Source: a bacterium
GTDB taxonomy: Bacteria; Zixibacteria; MSB-5A5; GN15; FEB-12
Direction: 5' to 3'
Assembly (NCBI GenBank): GCA_030629485.1
Contig: DAOVOW010000026.1
Location: 1 to 11,555, forward strand
DNA: 11,555 nucleotides
Below are positions 5,951 to 11,555 of this stretch, piece by piece (position 1 is the stretch's first letter; each line of letters starts with the position of its first letter). Made by a program: the position numbers and the translations under genes. The notes beneath the pieces were generated by a model. The model was not told the DNA's origin and did no database searches. It saw nothing but the letters and a program-made list of their open reading frames with translations.

Positions 5951-6916
5951 TCAGACCAGTTTGGATTTTAGGATATCATGCAGATGGATGATTCCGATCA
6001 GTCGACCGGATTCATCAACCGTCGCCAACTGCGTGATCGCATGATTTTCCATAATTGCCAGCGCCGCGTCGAGCAGGGCGTCGGCTGCGATAGTCTTGGG
6101 AGTTGTCTGCATGACCTCGGATGCCGTCAGGCTAAAGAAGTCGGCCTGTTTTTCGACCACGCGACGCAGGTCGCCGTCGGTGAAGATACCTGCGGGACAG
6201 CCATGCTTGTCCTTCATCAAGACACAACCGAGTCGGCAGGAGGTCATCTTGAGAATCATCTCTTTCATAGACGCCTGTGGCTCGATCAACGGCAGCGCCT
6301 CGCCGGTATGGTGCAACTCCGAAACGCGCACCAGCAAACGTTGACCCAAGAAACCACCCGGGTGCAAGTCGGCGAAGTCATCCGGGCCAAACCGGCGTGC
6401 CTTCAACAAAGCCAGCGCCAAAGCATCACCCATCACCAGGGCCGCCGTCGAGGAAGACGTCGGCACCAGATTGTTCGGACAGGCCTCACGATCCACCGAG
6501 CAATCCAGAATGATATCGGCGCGGTTGGCCAGTTCACTGGTCATACTGCCGCCCAGCAGAATCATCGCTACACCCAGGCGACGGGCCGCTGAGACCAACA
6601 TTGCACTTTCACCCATGCGTCCGGACTTGGATACTAACAGGAGGATGTCATCGCTGCGCATAAGTCCTAGATCGCCGTGAAGCGCCTCGGCCGGATGCAG
6701 GAAAAACGATGCAATCCCGGTGGAGTTGAACGTCGCCGCAATCTTCTTGCCGATCAACCCCGACTTGCCCATGCCGGCTACAATCACGCGGCCTTTGCAC
6801 TCGAGGATGGCGTCTACCGCTCGTTCGAAACTTTCGTCCAGTCGCTCGGCCAGAGCTTCCACCGCGGCCGCCTCGGATCTGATTACTTCCTGCGCGTATT
6901 TTCTCAACTCGGTCAT
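5951..6916 (-). CDS. kdsD: Arabinose-5-phosphate isomerase (KdsD/KpsF)
   Basis: A 321-residue enzyme that converts ribulose 5-phosphate to arabinose 5-phosphate, the first step to Kdo. The N-terminal half is a sugar isomerase (SIS) domain with GMGKSGLIGKK (48-58), FFLHPAEALHGDLG (71-84), LLVSKSGRMGES (93-104), VPTSSSTAAL and DLHPGGFLGQ. The C-terminal part, from about residue 200, holds two CBS domains, with IFTDGDLRRVV near the end of the first and GIIHLHDILKSKL closing the second. The E. coli protein is 328 residues with the same layout. Its start ATG overlaps the kdsC stop (ATGA at 6913-6916), so translation is coupled. It supplies the substrate for the KdsA encoded at the head of the same operon. 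Confidence 0.95.
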   Translation of the reverse strand: MTELRKYAQEVIRSEAAAVEALAERLDESFERAVDAILECKGRVIVAGMGKSGLIGKKIAATFNSTGIASFFLHPAEALHGDLGLMRSDDILLLVSKSGRMGESAMLVSAARRLGVAMILLGGSMTSELANRADIILDCSVDREACPNNLVPTSSSTAALVMGDALALALLKARRFGPDDFADLHPGGFLGQRLLVRVSELHHTGEALPLIEPQASMKEMILKMTSCRLGCVLMKDKHGCPAGIFTDGDLRRVVEKQADFFSLTASEVMQTTPKTIAADALLDAALAIMENHAITQLATVDESGRLIGIIHLHDILKSKLV

Positions 6917-7443
6917 GGGATCAAGTCCAGAGGGTTCTTACCTACAGCTTCGAAGTATGCTTCGATCATTTCCCGCACCGCCCCGCAGCCACCACTCTTT
7001 TCGGTGACATAATCGACCACCTCGATCAGTTCGGGCGTAGCGTCGGCGACGGCAATCGACAAACCGGATCGTCGGGCCAGGCCGATATCCAGAAGTTCGT
7101 TGCCGACAAAAGCTATCTCGGAGAAATCAATGTCGAGTTCCTCAAGGAGAGGTTGGATCTGGAGTATCTTATCCTTCTTGCCTTGCAGAACATGCTTGAC
7201 GCCGAGGTCTTTCATGCGAGTGTCGGTTGCAGCCGAATAGCGTCCCGACACAATCGTCAACTCCAGGCCGGACCGCATCGCCAGCGCCATGAAAAACCCG
7301 TCGGAGATATTGAACCGTTTGAGTTCGAAACCGTCCGGACCGAAGTAGATACTGTCGTCAGTCAGCACCCCGTCGACATCTAGCGCCAGCAGCTTGATGC
7401 TTTTCAAGCGCTTTACAAACTGATCTCGTGAAAGATGGTTCAT
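6913..7443 (-). CDS. kdsC: 3-deoxy-D-manno-octulosonate 8-phosphate phosphatase (KdsC)
   Basis: A 176-residue HAD-superfamily phosphatase of the capless C0 type that removes phosphate from Kdo-8-P to give Kdo. Motif I is LALDVDGVLTDD, with nucleophile Asp22 and general acid/base Asp24. The Thr/Ser motif is TIVSGRYS (63-70), the Lys motif is LQGKKDK (87-92), and the C-terminal loop is KSGGCGAVREMIE, which closes the active site in the tetramer. Motif IV reads GNELLD (114-119) where enterobacterial KdsC has GDDxxD; Glu116 and Asp119 are still acidic. GNE-type variants occur, from memory, in the KdsC-like phosphatase domain fused to eukaryotic CMP-sialic acid synthetases, so activity may be kept but substrate or metal preference could differ. 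It starts 7 bases after the kdsA stop and overlaps kdsD by 4. Confidence 0.9.
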   Translation of the reverse strand: MNHLSRDQFVKRLKSIKLLALDVDGVLTDDSIYFGPDGFELKRFNISDGFFMALAMRSGLELTIVSGRYSAATDTRMKDLGVKHVLQGKKDKILQIQPLLEELDIDFSEIAFVGNELLDIGLARRSGLSIAVADATPELIEVVDYVTEKSGGCGAVREMIEAYFEAVGKNPLDLIP

Positions 7444-7450
7444 AACGTTC

Positions 7451-8248
7451 TCACTTCGCCGCCTGTCTGATTTGCATGATCGAGTTCAACAGGGCAGCCA
7501 TCTCATCAAGCGGCAGCATGACACCGGCGTCGGAGAGCGCTTCAGCAGGTTTCGGATGCGTCTCGACAAACAGACCGTCGACACCGATAGCCACAGCCGC
7601 CTTCGCCATCGGAATAACGAACTCCGGTCGACCGCTCGACACTCCTGCCCCGCCGCCGGGTAGTTGCAGCGAATGGGTCGCATCGAACACAACCGGACAG
7701 CCGGTCTCTTTCATTATCAGTAGCGAACGAAAATCGACAACCAAATCGTGGTAGCCAAACGTCGTTCCGCGCTCGGTCAGCATGACTTTGGTAGTGTTTG
7801 CCTTGGTCACTGCGTTGGCCATGTCCTCTGGCGCCATGAACTGACCCTTCTTGATATTGACCCAACGTCCGGTTTGTGCCGCAGCCTGTATCAGTGCTGT
7901 CTGCCGACAGAGAAAGGCCGGAATCTGCAAGACGTTGGCTACTTCGGCGACCGCTGAGACTTCAGCCGTCTCGTGAACATCGGTCAGTACCGGCAGGCCG
8001 GTTTCCGTCTTGACCTTCTCCAAAATGCGCAGTCCTGCCTCCAAACCAGGCCCGGTCGGAGAGTCGGCCGAGGTGCGGTTGGCTTTGGTGTAGGAACTCT
8101 TGAAGATGTACGGCAGGTTATGCCGCTCGGCCAACTCGGCTACTGCCTCGGCAACTTGCAGACAGAGCGACTCCGATTCGATCACACACGGTCCCGCGAT
8201 CAAGAAGAACTCACCCCGTTCGATTCTGGCAAATACGTCCTCGGTCAT
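7451..8248 (-). CDS. kdsA: 3-deoxy-8-phosphooctulonate synthase (KdsA), metal-dependent type
   Basis: A 265-residue TIM-barrel enzyme that condenses phosphoenolpyruvate with arabinose 5-phosphate to Kdo-8-phosphate. Landmarks in order: FLIAGPCVIES (16-26), FKSSYTKANRTS, ILEKVKTETGLPVLTDVHE, IPAFLCRQTALI, NIKKGQFMAP, LTERGTTFGYHDLVVDFRS, VFDATHSLQLPGG and FVETHPKPAEALSDAG. Cys21 in AGPC, where the E. coli enzyme has Asn, places it in the metal-dependent class typified by Aquifex aeolicus, with length close to that enzyme. I chose the ATG at 8248 because the preceding 60 codons of open frame are unlike any KdsA and run through the leader region. No clear Shine-Dalgarno precedes it, and TATATT lies just upstream (8256-8261), so a very short leader is possible. 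It heads the operon kdsA-kdsC-kdsD-lpxL. Confidence 0.95.
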   Translation of the reverse strand: MTEDVFARIERGEFFLIAGPCVIESESLCLQVAEAVAELAERHNLPYIFKSSYTKANRTSADSPTGPGLEAGLRILEKVKTETGLPVLTDVHETAEVSAVAEVANVLQIPAFLCRQTALIQAAAQTGRWVNIKKGQFMAPEDMANAVTKANTTKVMLTERGTTFGYHDLVVDFRSLLIMKETGCPVVFDATHSLQLPGGGAGVSSGRPEFVIPMAKAAVAIGVDGLFVETHPKPAEALSDAGVMLPLDEMAALLNSIMQIRQAAK

Positions 8249-8311
8249 GTCGGGCAATATAAATAGTGCCGACCGAAACGCCAGCGATAAATGAGGTTGC
8301 GCATCAGTAGC

Positions 8312-8332
8312 GCAGCATCCCTGCGATGCTGC
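8312..8332. repeat. Hairpin in the kdsA leader region
   Basis: A perfect 8-bp inverted repeat, GCAGCATC (8312-8319) and GATGCTGC (8325-8332), around the loop CCTGC. It lies 64 bases upstream of the kdsA start. No T-run follows on either strand, so it is not an obvious terminator. It could be a leader structure or a protein-binding site. Confidence 0.35.
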
Positions 8333-8358
8333 CGCTATTGTTTCGCCCAATAATATCT

Positions 8359-10038
<1,680 letters not shown>

Positions 10039-10049
10039 TGACTCGAACC

Positions 10050-11555
10050 TTAGATGCGAATCGGTATTTCAATTACAGGCCTCAACTGTTGAAGGACAGG
10101 ATAACGGATTAACGTCTTGTTGTAAACATCTTGCGTCCTCGGAGCCTTGACGGTGACAACAAGGGCATAGGGAATCTTACCCGCATCCGCTACGTCCCTT
10201 CCTGCAATTCGGGGCAAGTAGTGAACATCGAAGACAGGGTTGCTGATACTAGAAGACCTCATTCTCTTGCAGTAGTGAAGTACTGTCTCCCACTTGTGTG
10301 CCTCGGCTCGTAACTCTTGCTCGGTGGAGCCAAAAACCCGCTTTCCAAAGAAGCTTGATCCGTCAGCATGCTGTTGCCGATTATCTCTCCTTTTCTGATC
10401 GTGAGGCCGAAAAGCAACCTCAATACCACTGCGTGTGTAATTGATGGGATCCTGAGGATCCGTCATTGTCGCGTAGCAGATGGTGGCGGATATACTGACA
10501 TATCCGACCAGATCTTCTGGCACAGGGATGGGCACTCGCATCCACTTCTTGGGTTTGAGAGTATCCTGATAGAGAATATGCACATCTCCTTCACCGCATA
10601 CCACGAGGTCCTCAACATTAGAAGGAACGTTCCCCCAGCCTACTTCCTCGCGGCGGAGTCCTCGATCGTGAGCCCGGTGTACTAGAAGGGCCTTTACTGC
10701 AAGTGGACTAAGCACGGTTCCGAAGTGCGCTCTTGCTGAAACTCCCAACCTAAGGGCATTGGGTGAGGCGAAACTGGTGCCAGTGGTAGCACGGGCATGC
10801 CCCGAGTTACTGGCGTCGAGAACCCAAAACGGCTCTTTTCTGGAGCCGCCAAATGCTACCACGTCCGGCTTAACGTATCCGGGGCATCGTCCAGGTCCCA
10901 CGCAACTGTAACTAGCGCGTTTCCAGCTTTCGCCTCGGCTATCACATGCCCCGACTCCGAGAGCGTTCACGCAATCTGAAGGAGGCTGAATCCGCGTGTA
11001 CCCTGTTTCAGGGTTTTCGTCGCCTCGGTTCCCAACGGCAACTGAGGCCAGCAATTCGCCCTTCCCAAAATGCTGGTCCAGGACGGTAGTCCATGCACTT
11101 GGATCATCATCTTCGATTGGAAGATCCGGTCCGATACTGAGATTCGCGTACTCATATGGATTGTTATCTAACACGCTCGTGATGCGTGCTAAGACGTCGT
11201 ACAACTCTCCTTGGGGGTCATCTTCTGTTCTGTCGTCCAGGACACGGATATGATCTACATTCATGGTCGGGTGCGACGGGTCAACATCTTCGTCCAACGG
11301 GCCAAACAGAAGGGCAGAGGTCACAGCAAGCCCGTGCTGCTCACATGCCGGAACAGGTTTTCCAATCCCATTCGGCTCATAACTGGTTACCCAGTTATCG
11401 AGTCCGTGATCTTCTGGAAGCCCTCCGTCAAAAACAACTACACGAAGATCACTATCTAAGGCTGGCTTGGAAGGAAGCTTCACTGGAAAGGACTCAACCC
11501 CCGGAACGTCCCGAAAGAGCGGGCGAAACTGACGAAGCCGTGGCATCTCACGCAG
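10050..11555 (-). CDS. Cytoplasmic S8 (subtilisin-like) serine protease, IetS-like; 5' end probably beyond the window
   Basis: At least 501 codons, open to the window edge. The first ATG inside is at 11546, but the frame continues upstream in sense (LRE before MPRLRQFRPLF), so the true start may lie beyond 11555. Counting from that ATG, the triad is Asp40 (RVVVFDGG), His71 (CEQHGLAVTSALLFG) and Ser258 (GTSFASPNA), with oxyanion-hole Asn173 (AVGNRG). There is no signal peptide or propeptide, so it should act in the cytoplasm. About 200 residues follow the catalytic domain, including YATMTDPQDPINYTRSG and VAFRPHDQK. From memory, this layout (NLSIGP..DDDPSAWT..LD, GPGRCPGYVKPDVVAFGG, the DPQDPINYTR tail) belongs to the subtilases paired with an AAA+ ATPase in the IetAS anti-phage system. 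The recombinase starts 11 bases after its stop, so both share a transcript. Confidence 0.85.
   Translation of the reverse strand: MREMPRLRQFRPLFRDVPGVESFPVKLPSKPALDSDLRVVVFDGGLPEDHGLDNWVTSYEPNGIGKPVPACEQHGLAVTSALLFGPLDEDVDPSHPTMNVDHIRVLDDRTEDDPQGELYDVLARITSVLDNNPYEYANLSIGPDLPIEDDDPSAWTTVLDQHFGKGELLASVAVGNRGDENPETGYTRIQPPSDCVNALGVGACDSRGESWKRASYSCVGPGRCPGYVKPDVVAFGGSRKEPFWVLDASNSGHARATTGTSFASPNALRLGVSARAHFGTVLSPLAVKALLVHRAHDRGLRREEVGWGNVPSNVEDLVVCGEGDVHILYQDTLKPKKWMRVPIPVPEDLVGYVSISATICYATMTDPQDPINYTRSGIEVAFRPHDQKRRDNRQQHADGSSFFGKRVFGSTEQELRAEAHKWETVLHYCKRMRSSSISNPVFDVHYLPRIAGRDVADAGKIPYALVVTVKAPRTQDVYNKTLIRYPVLQQLRPVIEIPIRI

Noticed and set aside
5978..6592. 204-codon plus-strand open frame opposite kdsD
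   Set aside because: Its composition is rich in His, Gln and Arg, as expected from the antisense of a GC-rich gene, and kdsD on the other strand is unambiguous.

Overview
The window looks like the chromosome of a Gram-negative, LPS-making bacterium with moderate-to-high GC. The evidence is a four-gene Kdo/lipid A block (kdsA, kdsC, kdsD and an LpxL-type acyltransferase) and an LptC lipoprotein. KdsA is of the metal-dependent, Aquifex-like class. The mix of genes and the many short palindromic repeats between them would suit an uncultured FCB-group lineage such as Zixibacteria, but this placement is only an impression from memory.

Left part (1-3836). A NatA/NatB-type ABC exporter runs leftward off the window edge. 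Ahead of it is a plausible promoter overlapped by an 18-bp near-palindrome. A rightward string of genes follows: a 68-residue Mop/TOBE molybdate-binding protein, an uncharacterised small protein, a decayed acetyltransferase-like gene with a clear frameshift, and a YgiQ-type radical SAM protein. The last three overlap each other by a few bases and are probably co-transcribed.

Middle part (3837-8248). Reading leftward, kdsA-kdsC-kdsD-lpxL are packed with 7 bp, a 4-bp overlap and 2 bp between them. They form one operon for making Kdo (arabinose-5-phosphate isomerase, Kdo-8-P synthase, Kdo-8-P phosphatase) and acylating lipid A. A 472-bp gap full of hairpins and inverted repeats separates this operon from lptC. 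The usual partners lptA and lptB do not follow lptC; instead it converges on ygiQ.

Right part (8249-11555). A tRNA-Ser(CGA) with its own terminator marks a junction. To its right is accessory DNA that looks lower in GC and points back at the tRNA: a large serine recombinase with a zinc ribbon and, 11 bp upstream of it, a cytoplasmic subtilisin-like protease with an intact Asp/His/Ser triad. The protease resembles the IetS half of the two-gene IetAS anti-phage system, whose AAA+ ATPase partner would lie just beyond the right edge. The recombinase frame runs antisense through the whole tRNA gene, as expected if the element inserted at the 3' end of the tRNA. The best reading is the left end of an integrative element carrying a protease-based defence module. 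This is the most interesting part of the window.
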